Assembly (NCBI GenBank): GCA_023396215.1
Contig: JAEWWW010000123.1
Location: 1 to 32,451, forward strand
Direction of reading: 5' to 3'
Length of the DNA stretch: 32,451 bases
DNA from: Bacillota bacterium
Lineage (GTDB): Bacteria > Bacillota > Clostridia > Oscillospirales > Ruminococcaceae
A program made the position numbers and the translations under genes. Positions 8,401 to 15,497 of the stretch are shown here, in pieces. The notes under the pieces are model-generated. The model made no database searches. It worked only from the letters and a program-made list of their open reading frames with translations, and was not told where the DNA came from. Positions within the stretch are counted from its first letter, which is position 1, and every line of letters begins with the position of its first letter.

Positions 8401-9824
8401 ACTTTATCAACCACTTTGCCCCCCATCAGGTGGTGCAGGGGCGCATCTGGGGCCGCTGCGGCTTTTTTCAGGGGGGCGGGGCCTTCGGCTTCCGCGACCA
8501 GTTGCAGGACGCCTGCGGGGTGGCGGCCCTCCGGCCCGACCTGCTGCGGCTGCAAATTTTGCGCTGCTGCCGGGTGCAGTTCCTGGAGGGGGATGTGCTG
8601 CACTGGTGGCACAACCTGCCGGCCAGCCACGGCGGCACCTGCGGGGTGCGCACCAAGTACAGCGACGACCTGCTCTGGCTGCCCTACGCGGTGGCCCGCT
8701 ACCACACCCTCACCGGGGATGGAAGCATTCTCGAGCCCCAGATTGAATATATCACCGCCCCGCCCCTCACCGAGCAGCAGCGTGAAATCTATATCACCCC
8801 CGAGGACAGCGGGGTGAAAGAGGATGTTTACGGCCACTGCCTGCGGGCCATCGAGCGGGCCTGCCGCTGGGGCGACAAGGGGCTGCCCCTCATGGGCGGC
8901 GGCGACTGGAACGACGGCTTCAACGAGGCGGCGGCACAGGGCAGGGGGCAGAGCGTCTGGCTTGCCATGTTCCTGATTATGGTGCTGGAGGGCTTCGCCC
9001 CCCTCTGCCAAAGCAGGGGCGACCATGAGCTGGCACAGGATTACCTCGACCGCGCGGCCGGACTGCGGGCGGCGGTGGACCAGCACTGCTGGGACGGCCG
9101 GTGGTATCTCCGGGCATTTTACGACAACGGCGAGCCGATGGGCTCCAAGGACAGCGACGAATGCAACATCGACCTTCTGCCCCAGAGCTTTGCGGTGCTC
9201 TGCGGCATGCCCGACCGCCACCGGGTAGAAACCGGGCTGCAAAGCGCGCTGGAGCAGCTTGTGGATGAGGATAGCGCCATCATCAAGCTGTTTTCGCCTC
9301 CCTTTGCCAACACCCGGCAGAACCCCGGCTATGTGCGGGCATACCCCCCGGGCATCCGCGAAAATGGCGGGCAGTACACCCACAGCGCTGTGTGGTTTGT
9401 GATGGCGCTACTGGAGCAGGGCAGGGTGGAGGAGGGCTACGAGCTGCTGCGGATGCTCAACCCGGCCTACCGCTGCTCCAACGAGGAGCTGGCCCTGCGC
9501 TACAAGCTGGAGCCCTATTATATGGCGGCTGATATCTACGACGGCAAGGTGGCGGGGCGCGGCGGCTGGAGCATCTACACCGGCGCGGCTGCGTGGTACT
9601 ACCGCGTGGTGACCGAAAGCCTCTGCGGCATACACCGCCGGGGCGGCGAGCTGCATTTTAGCCCCCGCCTGCCCGAAGGCTGGCAGGGCTACAACCTGCA
9701 GATTTCCCTTGACGGTACGTCGGTGGCGGTACGGGTGCAGCGCGCCGAGCCGGAGGGCGCTACCGCCCTGCCGGTGGTGGTGCCGCTGGACGGGGGCAGC
9801 CACACGGTAAAAATCGAGTGCTGA
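2424..9824 (+). CDS. Cyclic beta-1,2-glucan synthase-type GT84-GH94 protein
   Basis: This 2466-residue membrane protein has NdvB/Cgs architecture. In that family the GT84 domain polymerises glucose from UDP-glucose into beta-1,2-glucan and the C-terminal GH94 domain phosphorolyses it to set length. Visible parts in order: a membrane segment pair about 270-310; the GT84 domain with DAD at 472-474 and an HRWVRGDWQ segment at 619-627; membrane segments about 664-706 and 794-826; a glycoamylase-like domain from about 880 to 1220 containing MAHHIGMSM; then two beta-sandwich/GH94 parts. The last carries GFRDQLQD (2022-2029), the phosphorylase signature GGGDWNDG (2158-2165) and GGQYTH (2315-2320). 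ATG 2424 follows GGAGG by four bases; the frame is open further upstream but that part is leader-like. The gene is flanked by leaders and probably monocistronic. Cyclic versus linear product is not decidable here. Confidence 0.92.
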   Translation: MLEKEKRCALVTPEQVSDIYNRRGASGTTGKMRAAIRGQLSALRQKYMEWDGEKERAPAQQWLCDNFYVLERESRQSIKELAHWRSYPRQGELWTIFHLCRGVFGTGEYELCDQNLLTIIDTLNQKREVTVGQFDFFALAVKAALLGLSYRACLETEEKEQAARMMERSVVGLSTIFSVDFEAMVQSRSSVEAILAGDPAGVYPRMTEESRRQYRAVVARLALRRGKSERQLAEEAIQSSLAAEGRRQRHVGYHLLEDYRRTIGRQQRGGAALAMGAVLPLFAAGLLWYYTRSLLLLFPGYLLLFEALRPLVHRAALAGVGVDIIPRLELGEKDYPPTMVVISTLLPKPEKAPALKKRLEQLYFSNGGEELYFCVLADYKESAFPENPEDASQARAVVRVIQELNRSYGNRFMLFLRKRSYSKTQERYTGWERKRGAITQLTAFIRGEESGLHLFEGDRPSARSVKYIIALDADTNMTFESARRLISAAEHPMNRPVIDRERGIVTAGYGILAPRMGVELESARATAFARVMCGSGGVTAYDTGAQDIYQDLFNEGIFAGKGLLDVEAFHTLLGDRFPENCILSHDILEGAYLRTAFVSDIEMTDATPAAPTGWLARLHRWVRGDWQNLRFLGGSFKVEGERRPNPISPLARYMLADNLRRSLTPPLALLAIMLAPLLPRTPAMALLLCALLSVVTPPLLGAVQAVFSGGMFGLSRKYFVKTQPMFFESMGQALFALLMLPGQAVICGDAILRALWRSGVSRKNLLEWTTAAQSEGGPMGFGATLARYWFSELLGVLLAALAPYPALRVLGAFFAVTGVVFYYASRPMTAPGRSLTGQQRERLLSYCAAMWQYFEDYADAANHYLPPDNIQQSPVYRVANRTSPTNIGLMLLSALAARDCNFIDTHALCDRVERTLNTLERMKKFRGNLYNWYDTATLALLEPAFVSSVDSGNFICCLVTLRQGLLQLSREERRIPDLCARLDNLIKATDLAFFYSKRRGLFTLGYDVQSGKLSGSYYDFLMSEARLTSYYALASRQVGRKHWGALGRTMARCGSYAGPVSWTGTTFEYFMPHLLLPVYGGSLLDESLRFCIYCQRRRMRGTGLPWGISESAFYAFDHNLNYQYKAHGVQYLGVKRGLDRETVVSPYSSFLTIPYYPSVSLGNLAKLEQMGAYGHYGFYEAVDFTKERTGGQGQAVVRSYMAHHIGMSMVSAANALFDGVMQRRFMSDHYMGSADEFLQEKLNKDTVVFDHLAVGGERNIRPISQTTEEYKDITPLAPRAGLLSNGALTQLVTDAGVGFLSFGGTDLTRRSADPLTDPQGIFAILSTSKGVFSLTPAPFYDKGVQYSAKFSTGGVAHYAKACRLDCGLRSTLHPAIPCQQLELVVSNTTKRSLRADLLFYLEPTLTALQDFEAHPAFAKLFVTGSYDRPSRTLSFIRRSRDLSESTCLTVGFAGEHEFQYQLDRDRLLTAPGGLTGLRDFARLPFDGGAACPDAVCALRLRLALPANGQEKVVLLLSAAKSRSEGIDNIITLRRGGILEPKNAAPSPLINNTMQGRLGLSMLDKLVWGGRLTPRQARLLAQNTGGQSALWRFGISGDLPIVALEYTPGFDTQRLEGYIRLLQLLRPLGLGYDLAILCPRGQAEDHNTLEETLRRCGGWELRGARGGVHLIDPDDHPQWPVDTLLAAAVHHTDGQQEQPRPAYEPAKILPVTPAALPAQGLRITGGVFLGDAFYVERGGPLPWCHILANSQFGTLVSDSALGCSWAYNSRENRLTPWQNDAARDNLSERILIKTQGQLFDPVMGGRAVFSSAAARYEGWAEGLATLVEVSVSAAGCAKYCTLTVTNHTDEEQTLECAYYLEPVLGVVPRTSRFVKRRFDGETVLFENPYNTAVSCAMALTALRSDSLCQQNREEFFMGNWRHNLTDETPDRGTALIIPMRLPPRRSEKVRFILAAGATPEAAHRMARLEPLPPAKALREGDRILIETPDSYLNHFINHFAPHQVVQGRIWGRCGFFQGGGAFGFRDQLQDACGVAALRPDLLRLQILRCCRVQFLEGDVLHWWHNLPASHGGTCGVRTKYSDDLLWLPYAVARYHTLTGDGSILEPQIEYITAPPLTEQQREIYITPEDSGVKEDVYGHCLRAIERACRWGDKGLPLMGGGDWNDGFNEAAAQGRGQSVWLAMFLIMVLEGFAPLCQSRGDHELAQDYLDRAAGLRAAVDQHCWDGRWYLRAFYDNGEPMGSKDSDECNIDLLPQSFAVLCGMPDRHRVETGLQSALEQLVDEDSAIIKLFSPPFANTRQNPGYVRAYPPGIRENGGQYTHSAVWFVMALLEQGRVEEGYELLRMLNPAYRCSNEELALRYKLEPYYMAADIYDGKVAGRGGWSIYTGAAAWYYRVVTESLCGIHRRGGELHFSPRLPEGWQGYNLQISLDGTSVAVRVQRAEPEGATALPVVVPLDGGSHTVKIEC

Positions 9825-9931
9825 CCGCCCACCCCGCCCCAAAGCGGGAACGCCGAAGGAGGCGGGCCCGCGGGCCATACGCACAGACACGGCCCTCACG
9901 GGCCCCGCGCCGAGAAGGGGGATGAATAATA

Positions 9932-9960
9932 TGGAAACCACCGAGCGGATATGCTATAAT
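9932..9960 (+). promoter_or_regulatory. Extended -10 promoter before yfmF
   Basis: TGC-TATAAT (9952-9960) forms an extended -10 element. TGGAAA (9932-9937) lies 17 bases upstream as a four-of-six -35. It is about 260 bases before the yfmF start, so it gives a long leader or a separate RNA. Confidence 0.6.
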
Positions 9961-9966
9961 AGCTGC

Positions 9967-10196
9967 ATGTCAGGCAGCGCCGCCGCCTCTGCCCGCGGGC
10001 TGCCGACCCGGCAGGGCAGCCGCGGTAGAAATGGCCTGCCACTGTTGCTGCTCTCCGGCCAAAGCCGCGGCAGGCAGGGGCCTTTGCCCCCGCCGCTTCG
10101 GCCCACCCCGGCGGGGCTGCTGCGCCGGAGCCTGCACCCCGCTGCAAAGCCCGGGCGGCGCCTGCCCGGTTTACACCGCCCTTTCAAAACTTTTTT
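9967..10196 (+). ncRNA. Candidate structured leader or small RNA
   Basis: The segment begins just after an extended -10 promoter and ends in a T-rich tract (10188-10196). Its 5' part (around 9972-9984) can pair with its 3' part (around 10152-10166) through a GGCAGCGCCGCC-type helix. Enclosed stems include CGCG-G-GCTGCC with GGCAGC-CGCG, GCCTGCC with GGCAGGC, and GGGGC-CTTT-GCCCC. I recognise none of the standard RNA families (6S, SRP, RNase P, tmRNA). High GC makes chance stems likely, so this is tentative. Confidence 0.35.
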
Positions 10197-10221
10197 GACA
10201 CAGATAATAGGAGATGAACCC

Positions 10222-11508
10222 ATGAGCTATCAGCTAAAGAGGCTGCCCATCGGGCAGGGTGTTTATTTTTCCAGCATATCCGACCCCAAGTTTAAGCACA
10301 ACCGCATCTCGGTAAACTTCATCACCCCGCTGGAGGAGGCCACGGCGGCGGATAACGCCATCGTACCCTTCCTGCTGCGCAAGGGCAGCAAGAACTGCCC
10401 CGATTTCACCGCCCTTGAGCAGGAGCTTTGCCGGTTGTACGGCGCCGCGCTGGACGCCGACGTCTCAAAGTTCGGCCAGTATCAAATTCTCAGCGTTTCG
10501 GTGCAGAGCCTTGACGACCGCTTTGCGCTGGAAAAAGAGAGCCTCAGCCGCGACTGCGCCGAGCTGCTGGCCGACATCGCCTTTGATCCCAAGATATCGG
10601 GCGGCAGCTTTGACGAGCACGACTTCAAGCTGGAGCAGGCTTTTCTCATCGATACCATCGCCGCCGAAATCAACGAAAAGCGCGGCTACGCCCTGAGCAA
10701 GTGCAAGGAGTATATGTGCAAGGGCGAGGCCTCGGCTATTCGCAAATACGGCAGCATGGAATCCGCCAAAAAAATTACCGCCAAAAGCGCCGCTACCGCC
10801 TACCGCCGTCTGGCCGACAGCGCCGCCATCGAGATACTGTTTGTCGGCTCGGGCAGCCCCGACGACGCGCTGGAGATTTTCAGCGGCCTCTTTGCCGGGA
10901 TGAAGCGCCCCGAAACCGACTACCAGACCTGCCCCCGCCGCGCCGGCGCCGAAACGGTGCAGGAGCACAGGGAAGAGATGGAAATCAGCCAATCCAAGCT
11001 GGTGATGGGCTTTCGCACCGGCGAGGCGCAGCCCTACGCCCACCTTGGCCCGATGCGGATGATGTCCGCCCTCTTTGGAGGCACCCCCTTCTCCCGCCTT
11101 TTTGTCAACGTGCGCGAAAAGCTCAGCCTTTGCTACTACTGCGCCGCCCGCTTTGATATCTCCAACGGCATTTTGATGGTGGACAGCGGGGTGGAGGCCC
11201 AGAACAAGCAGCGCACCCAGGAGGAGGTGCTGGCCCAGCTTGAGGTGATGAAGCGGGGCGAATTTACCGATAAGGAGCTGGAATCCACCCGCCTTGCCAT
11301 CCTCAACTCGCTGCGCTCCACCGGGGATTCGCTGGGGAGCATCGAGTCGTGGTATCTGACCCAAATCCTCATGGGCAGCAGCGCGTCCCCCGCGCAGGAG
11401 GCCGAGCTGATGTCCAAAATCACCAAGGAGCAGGTGGTGGCCGCCGCCAACAAGGTTACCCTTGACACCGTCTACTTCCTCACATCCAAAGGAGGAGAAA
11501 GCCTGTGA
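10222..11508 (+). CDS. yfmF: M16 family protein YfmF, non-catalytic partner, EF-P modification associated
   Basis: This is a 428-residue M16 (insulinase-like) protein. The zinc motif HxxEH expected near residues 50-70 is absent; that region reads LEEATAADNAIVPFLLRKGS. This is typical of the inactive partner in the YfmF/YfmH pair (ymfF/ymfH in Bacillus subtilis), which is linked in Bacillus to 5-aminopentanol modification of elongation factor P. ATG 10222 is chosen because an AGGAGA site precedes it and MSYQLKRLPIGQGV is a family-like start. The 100 upstream open codons look non-coding. The stop overlaps the GTG of yfmH by four bases, implying translational coupling. Whether EF-P is the target in this organism is not shown by the sequence. 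Confidence 0.88.
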   Translation: MSYQLKRLPIGQGVYFSSISDPKFKHNRISVNFITPLEEATAADNAIVPFLLRKGSKNCPDFTALEQELCRLYGAALDADVSKFGQYQILSVSVQSLDDRFALEKESLSRDCAELLADIAFDPKISGGSFDEHDFKLEQAFLIDTIAAEINEKRGYALSKCKEYMCKGEASAIRKYGSMESAKKITAKSAATAYRRLADSAAIEILFVGSGSPDDALEIFSGLFAGMKRPETDYQTCPRRAGAETVQEHREEMEISQSKLVMGFRTGEAQPYAHLGPMRMMSALFGGTPFSRLFVNVREKLSLCYYCAARFDISNGILMVDSGVEAQNKQRTQEEVLAQLEVMKRGEFTDKELESTRLAILNSLRSTGDSLGSIESWYLTQILMGSSASPAQEAELMSKITKEQVVAAANKVTLDTVYFLTSKGGESL

Positions 11509-12797
11509 AAACCGTTGTGAAATCTGCCCGTCTGGGCGAAAGCTATACAAAAGTTGAGCATCCCTCGGGGCTGACCCTGCTGCTCTGCCCCATGAAGGGC
11601 TTTTCCACCGCCTACGCCATGTTCGGTACCAAATACGGCTCGGTGGATACCACATTTAAAACCGACGCCGACAGCGACTTTGTCACCGTGCCCGAGGGCA
11701 TCGCCCACTTTTTGGAGCACAAGCTGTTTGAAAGCGAGGACGGCGACGCCTTTACCCGCTATGCCGCCACCGGCGCTTCGGCCAACGCCTTTACCTCCTT
11801 TGACCGCACCGCCTACCTGTTTTCCTGCTCGGATAACTTTGAGCAGTCGATGGAAATCCTGCTGGATTTTGTCACCAAGCCCTATTTTACTCAGCAGACG
11901 GTAGAAAAGGAGCAGGGCATCATCGGGCAGGAGATACGCATGTATGACGACAGCCCCGACTGGCGGGTGATGTTCAACCTGCTGGGGGCCCTTTACCACA
12001 GCCACCCGGTGCGCATCGATATCGCCGGAACGGTGGAATCCATCGCCAAAATTGACGCCGACCTGCTTTACCGCTGCTACAACACCTTTTATAATCTGGG
12101 CAACATGGTGCTGGCGGTGGCGGGCAACTTCGAGGTGGATACGGTGGTGCGGCTGGCGGACAAAATCCTGAAGCCCGCCAAGCCGGTGCAGATCGAGCGC
12201 CAAAGCCCCCCCGAGCCTGAAACGGTGGCTAAGAAGCGGGTGGAGCAGCGGCTGCCGGTTTCCACCCCCATGTTCCAGTTCGGCATCAAAGGCGCCCCCG
12301 GCAACGCCAAAGACAATCTGGTAAGCCAGGTGCTGGATGAAATCCTGCTGGAAATCATCGCGGGGGAAGCCTCACCCCTTTACCGCCGCCTTTACGACCA
12401 GGGGCTGATTAACGCCACCTTTGAGTACGAGGTGATGGCTGGGCGGGATTATATCGCCAACATCTATATGGGTGAATCCCGCGACCCCGACCGGGTTGCG
12501 CAGGAGATTTGCGCAGAGATTGAGCGCATTAAGGCCGAAGGCATCGACCCCGAAGCCTTTGAGCGCTGCAAAAAGGCCAGCTACGGCCGCTATATCGGTA
12601 TGTTTGCCCGGGTGGAAGCCATTGCCGGTCTGCTGATGATGGCCCATTTTTCCGGGGTGGATATGTACACCCTGCCCGACATCGTGGCAAACGCCACCAT
12701 CCAGCAGTTGACTGACCGCCTGCGCGCCGATTTCAACACCGGGCACAGCGCGCTTTCGGTCATTTTGCCCACCGAAGCCCCGCCCGCAACCGCCTGA
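11505..12797 (+). CDS. yfmH: M16 family zinc metallopeptidase YfmH, EF-P modification associated
   Basis: The 430-residue product is the catalytic-type partner of the preceding gene. It carries the inverted zinc motif HFLEH (His68, Glu71, His72) and downstream glutamates in EKEQGIIGQEI (about 137-147) that normally provide the third zinc ligand. Two M16 domains fill the length, as usual. Translation starts at a GTG that overlaps the yfmF stop (GTGA), with GGAGGAG a few bases upstream. No signal peptide is visible, so a cytoplasmic location is likely. An active/inactive pair resembles heterodimeric M16 peptidases; heterodimer formation here is inference. The next gene, lgt, is 208 bases downstream. 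Confidence 0.9.
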   Translation: MKTVVKSARLGESYTKVEHPSGLTLLLCPMKGFSTAYAMFGTKYGSVDTTFKTDADSDFVTVPEGIAHFLEHKLFESEDGDAFTRYAATGASANAFTSFDRTAYLFSCSDNFEQSMEILLDFVTKPYFTQQTVEKEQGIIGQEIRMYDDSPDWRVMFNLLGALYHSHPVRIDIAGTVESIAKIDADLLYRCYNTFYNLGNMVLAVAGNFEVDTVVRLADKILKPAKPVQIERQSPPEPETVAKKRVEQRLPVSTPMFQFGIKGAPGNAKDNLVSQVLDEILLEIIAGEASPLYRRLYDQGLINATFEYEVMAGRDYIANIYMGESRDPDRVAQEICAEIERIKAEGIDPEAFERCKKASYGRYIGMFARVEAIAGLLMMAHFSGVDMYTLPDIVANATIQQLTDRLRADFNTGHSALSVILPTEAPPATA

Positions 12798-13005
12798 CCG
12801 GGGCCGGGCGCTGCGCAATAAGCATAGGGGCATTCTGAAAACGCCAAACTCTTGGAAAGTTCTACTGAAAACAGCGTTTGCGGGGTTAAAAATACTCGGA
12901 ATACATGAAGTGTTCCTGTGCTTTTTGCCTTGCACCCACCTGTTTTCAGCGAATTTTCCCTCGGTTTTCCATTTTTAGAAACGCCCTAATACAGGAGGAA
13001 AAACA

Positions 13006-14154
13006 ATGAGCGACGTTTTAAGCTTCCCCGGTCTGGGGATAGAGCTGAATATCAACCCTGTTCTGGCCACCATCGGGTCGCTGACCATCCGGTGGTACGG
13101 CCTGATTTTTGCCGCCGCCTTTGCGGTGGCGGTGGGCTACACCCTGTGGCGGGCCAAAGACTTCGGCCTTAACAGCGACCGCATGCTGGATGTGATACTG
13201 GGGGCGTTCATCGCCGGTATGGTGGGGGCCCGCCTCTACTATGTGGTCTTTGCATGGGATATGTATAAGGACAACCCCATCAGCGCCCTTTACATATGGG
13301 AGGGCGGCATAGCTATCTACGGCGGGGTTATCGGCGCCTTTTTGGTGGGAGCGTTCCTCTGCAAGCTGCGGGGGGTCAAGCTGCTGCCCATGTTCGATTT
13401 GGGGGCCACCGCCCTGCTTCTGGCGCAGGCCATCGGCCGCTGGGGCAACTTCTTCAACATGGAGGCCTTCGGCGGCAACACCGACCTGCCCTGGGGCATG
13501 ACCTCCAACACCATTGTGCGCTACCTGACCCAACAGATGGACGCGCTGGCCGCGCAGGGAATCGGCATTATCCCCAGCGCCCCGGTGCACCCCACCTTCT
13601 TATATGAATCGCTGTGGAACCTGCTGGGCTTTGCGCTGCTCGCATTTGTCCTCACCCCGCGACGCCGCTTTGACGGGCAGCTTTTCCTGACCTACCTCAT
13701 CTGGTATGGCGCGGGCCGCTTTCTCATCGAGGGGCTGCGCACCGACAGCCTGATGGCCGGCAGCGTGCGGGCCTCGCAGGTGGTGGCGGTTGTCTGTGTC
13801 GCGGTGGCGGCCTATATGATGCTCCGCACCTTTCAGGCCATCAAAAAGGCGAACGACCCCGAGTACCTCAAGCTGTATGTGCTGACCGAGGAGGGTGCGG
13901 CGGCCGTTTCGGGCGCGCTCTATGCCCCCAAGACCGAAGCTGCTCCCGCCGACGAGGCCGGTGAAGCATCTGATGCTGCCGAAGAGGCAGAGGAAACAGC
14001 CCAACAGCCAGAGGATGCGGCAGAAGAGGTAGAGGCCGCAGCCGAACAGCCGGAGGAGGAAGCCGCTCCGGAAACCGTCGGGCAGGTAGAAGAAACCGCC
14101 CCGGAAGCCACCGAAACCGAGGCGCAGCCCGAGGACAGGGAGGAGCAGCAATGA
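13006..14154 (+). CDS. lgt: Prolipoprotein diacylglyceryl transferase with long acidic tail
   Basis: Lgt transfers diacylglycerol from phosphatidylglycerol to the lipobox cysteine of prolipoproteins at the cytoplasmic membrane. Multiple hydrophobic helices are present, with the signature RWGNFFN (145-151), HPTFLYE from His195, and GAGRFLIEG containing Arg238. These correspond to the conserved arginines and the histidine region of the family. ATG 13006 follows AGGAGG by seven bases. The product is 382 residues against about 260-300 for typical Lgt. The excess is a C-terminal tail from about residue 305 made almost only of Ala, Glu, Pro, Gln, Asp and Thr. The stop overlaps folD as ATGA, so the two are coupled. 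The tail's role is unknown. Confidence 0.95.
   Translation: MSDVLSFPGLGIELNINPVLATIGSLTIRWYGLIFAAAFAVAVGYTLWRAKDFGLNSDRMLDVILGAFIAGMVGARLYYVVFAWDMYKDNPISALYIWEGGIAIYGGVIGAFLVGAFLCKLRGVKLLPMFDLGATALLLAQAIGRWGNFFNMEAFGGNTDLPWGMTSNTIVRYLTQQMDALAAQGIGIIPSAPVHPTFLYESLWNLLGFALLAFVLTPRRRFDGQLFLTYLIWYGAGRFLIEGLRTDSLMAGSVRASQVVAVVCVAVAAYMMLRTFQAIKKANDPEYLKLYVLTEEGAAAVSGALYAPKTEAAPADEAGEASDAAEEAEETAQQPEDAAEEVEAAAEQPEEEAAPETVGQVEETAPEATETEAQPEDREEQQ
13921..14151 (+). other. Low-complexity acidic C-terminal region of Lgt
   Basis: This stretch encodes the Ala/Glu-rich tail of Lgt, with repeated EEAE, AEQPE and ETAPE-like units. It follows the last transmembrane helix and a short charged linker and is predicted to be disordered. 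Confidence 0.8.
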
Positions 14155-14990
14155 CCGCACAGATTATCGACGGAAAGGCTGTTTCGGCCCGGCTGCGGGT
14201 CCGGCTCAAGGAGCAGGTGGAGGAGCTGCAGGCTGTGGGCAAAACCCCCGGCCTCGCGGTGGTGATTGTGGGGGACGACCCCGCCTCCCGGGTGTATGTC
14301 AACAACAAAAAGCGGGGCTGCGCCGAGCTGGGCATCTACTCCGAGGAATACGCCCTGCCCGGTGAAACCACCCAGCAGCAGCTATTGGAGCTGGTGCAGA
14401 CCCTCAACCATAAAGAGGATATCCACGGCATACTGGTGCAGCTGCCGCTGCCCCGCCACATCGACGAAAAAGCGGTGATTGAGGCCATCTCGCCCGCCAA
14501 GGATGTGGACGCCTTTCACGCCCAGAACGTGGGGCGCATCATGATTGGCGACTACCGCTTTCTGCCCTGCACCCCCGCGGGTGTGATGGAGCTGCTGGAC
14601 GCTTATGAAATCCCCATTCAGGGCAAGGAGTGCGTGGTCATCGGCCGCAGCAACATCGTGGGCAAGCCCATGGCCATGCTGCTGCTGCACCGCCACGGCA
14701 CCGTCACCATCTGCCACTCCCGCACCGCCAATCTGGCCGAGGTCACCCGCCGGGCCGATATTCTGGTGGCGGCGGTGGGCATCGCCGGTTTTGTCACCGC
14801 CGATATGGTGAAGCCCGGCGCGGCGGTCGTCGACGTGGGCATGAACCGCAATGCCGAAGGCAAGCTTTGCGGCGACGTTTGCTTTGACGAGGTAAGCGAG
14901 GCGGCGGGCTACATCACCCCGGTACCGGGCGGTGTGGGGCCGATGACCATCACCATGCTGCTGAAAAACACGGTGGAGGCCTGCCGGTAA
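14151..14990 (+). CDS. folD: Bifunctional methylenetetrahydrofolate dehydrogenase/methenyltetrahydrofolate cyclohydrolase
   Basis: FolD interconverts 5,10-methylene-, methenyl- and 10-formyl-tetrahydrofolate in the cytosol using NADP, supplying one-carbon units for purines and formyl-Met. The 279-residue length is typical. Visible hallmarks are Tyr49-x3-Lys53 in VYVNNK (the catalytic Tyr/Lys pair), the GILVQLPLP motif, PCTPAGVMELL, the nucleotide-binding IGRSNIVGKPMA, and the C-terminal TPVPGGVGPMT signature. ATG 14151 overlaps the lgt stop by four bases. Nothing looks unusual in the protein. Pairing with lgt is by location and not by pathway. Confidence 0.97.
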   Translation: MTAQIIDGKAVSARLRVRLKEQVEELQAVGKTPGLAVVIVGDDPASRVYVNNKKRGCAELGIYSEEYALPGETTQQQLLELVQTLNHKEDIHGILVQLPLPRHIDEKAVIEAISPAKDVDAFHAQNVGRIMIGDYRFLPCTPAGVMELLDAYEIPIQGKECVVIGRSNIVGKPMAMLLLHRHGTVTICHSRTANLAEVTRRADILVAAVGIAGFVTADMVKPGAAVVDVGMNRNAEGKLCGDVCFDEVSEAAGYITPVPGGVGPMTITMLLKNTVEACR

Positions 14991-15049
14991 CCGGACTGCT
15001 CCGGCCTGCCAAACGACTGTGAAGCCAGAGGCTGCAAGGGTGCAAAAGG

Positions 15050-15376
15050 ATGGAGGACTGGGCGGTTTTTCTGCTGTTGTTTCTTGCCCTGATTGGGGTT
15101 TGCGCTGTGCTGCAGCTTTTACTGTGCCGGTTTGTAAAACACAACATCGTAAAAGCGGCCCCGGCTGTTTTATTCGCAATCCTGTGGGTTGTTTGCCTGC
15201 TGGGGGCTTATGATATTATCGACCTGCCCCCAATCGCCCGGCTGGCGGAGGGTGGCTTCATCGCCTTCCCCGACTATGGGGTGGTTGCGCTGGCGGGGGT
15301 TCCTCTGCTGCATGGCTTTGCGCTTGGGTGGCTTTTGTATGCGGTGCTGCAAAGGAAATACAGGCAACCAAGGTGA
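15050..15376 (+). CDS. Small three-helix membrane protein, unknown function
   Basis: I do not recognise the family of this 108-residue protein. It contains three strongly hydrophobic segments, about residues 4-26, 36-54 and 77-100, with a basic C-terminus (RKYRQPR). It begins 59 bases after folD with an AAGGG site nine bases before ATG 15050, and a strong terminator follows at 15442. The codon pattern and the TM-loop-TM layout support a real gene. No cysteine pairs, charged intramembrane clusters or signal peptide suggest a specific role. Confidence 0.65.
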   Translation: MEDWAVFLLLFLALIGVCAVLQLLLCRFVKHNIVKAAPAVLFAILWVVCLLGAYDIIDLPPIARLAEGGFIAFPDYGVVALAGVPLLHGFALGWLLYAVLQRKYRQPR

Positions 15377-15441
15377 CCGTTGGCTATCTTGTGGCGGGCG
15401 CGAAATGGGGCGGTTATCTTGCTCCACCCCCGCCGGAGAAG

Positions 15442-15495
15442 AAAATAAAAAGAGTGGGGATTGGCCAACCGGCAAATCCCCACTCTTTTTATTTT
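15442..15495. terminator. Bidirectional intrinsic terminator between convergent operons
   Basis: A 21-bp perfect stem pairs 15442-15462 with 15475-15495 around a 12-base loop. A-rich and T-rich flanks give a U-tract in both directions. It ends the folD side on plus and gltD on minus, whose stop codon (15500-15498) is only two bases away. Confidence 0.93.
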
Positions 15496-15497
15496 GG

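Larger units (their letters stand above)
9825..10221 (+). other. Gene-free stretch upstream of yfmF with many hairpins
   Basis: Just after the glucan synthase stop there are two GC hairpins without T-runs, GGCCCGCGGGCC near 9863 and GGCCC-TCAC-GGGCC near 9891. Then come a promoter (9932-9960) and about 230 bases of strongly foldable RNA. The frame of yfmF stays open through here back to 9922, but the encoded Arg/Pro/Gly-rich sequence does not resemble an M16 N-terminus. Confidence 0.6.

Noticed and set aside
6321..9383. 1020-codon open frame antisense to the glucan synthase gene
   Set aside because: It mirrors the GC-rich third-codon positions of a well supported gene. The translation is His/Gln/Gly/Val-rich without domains, and it has no start context.
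9922..10221. 100-codon N-terminal extension of YfmF
   Set aside because: The frame is open but the encoded Arg/Pro/Gly-rich sequence is unlike M16 proteins and lies over a promoter. A good ribosome binding site and family-like N-terminus occur at 10222.
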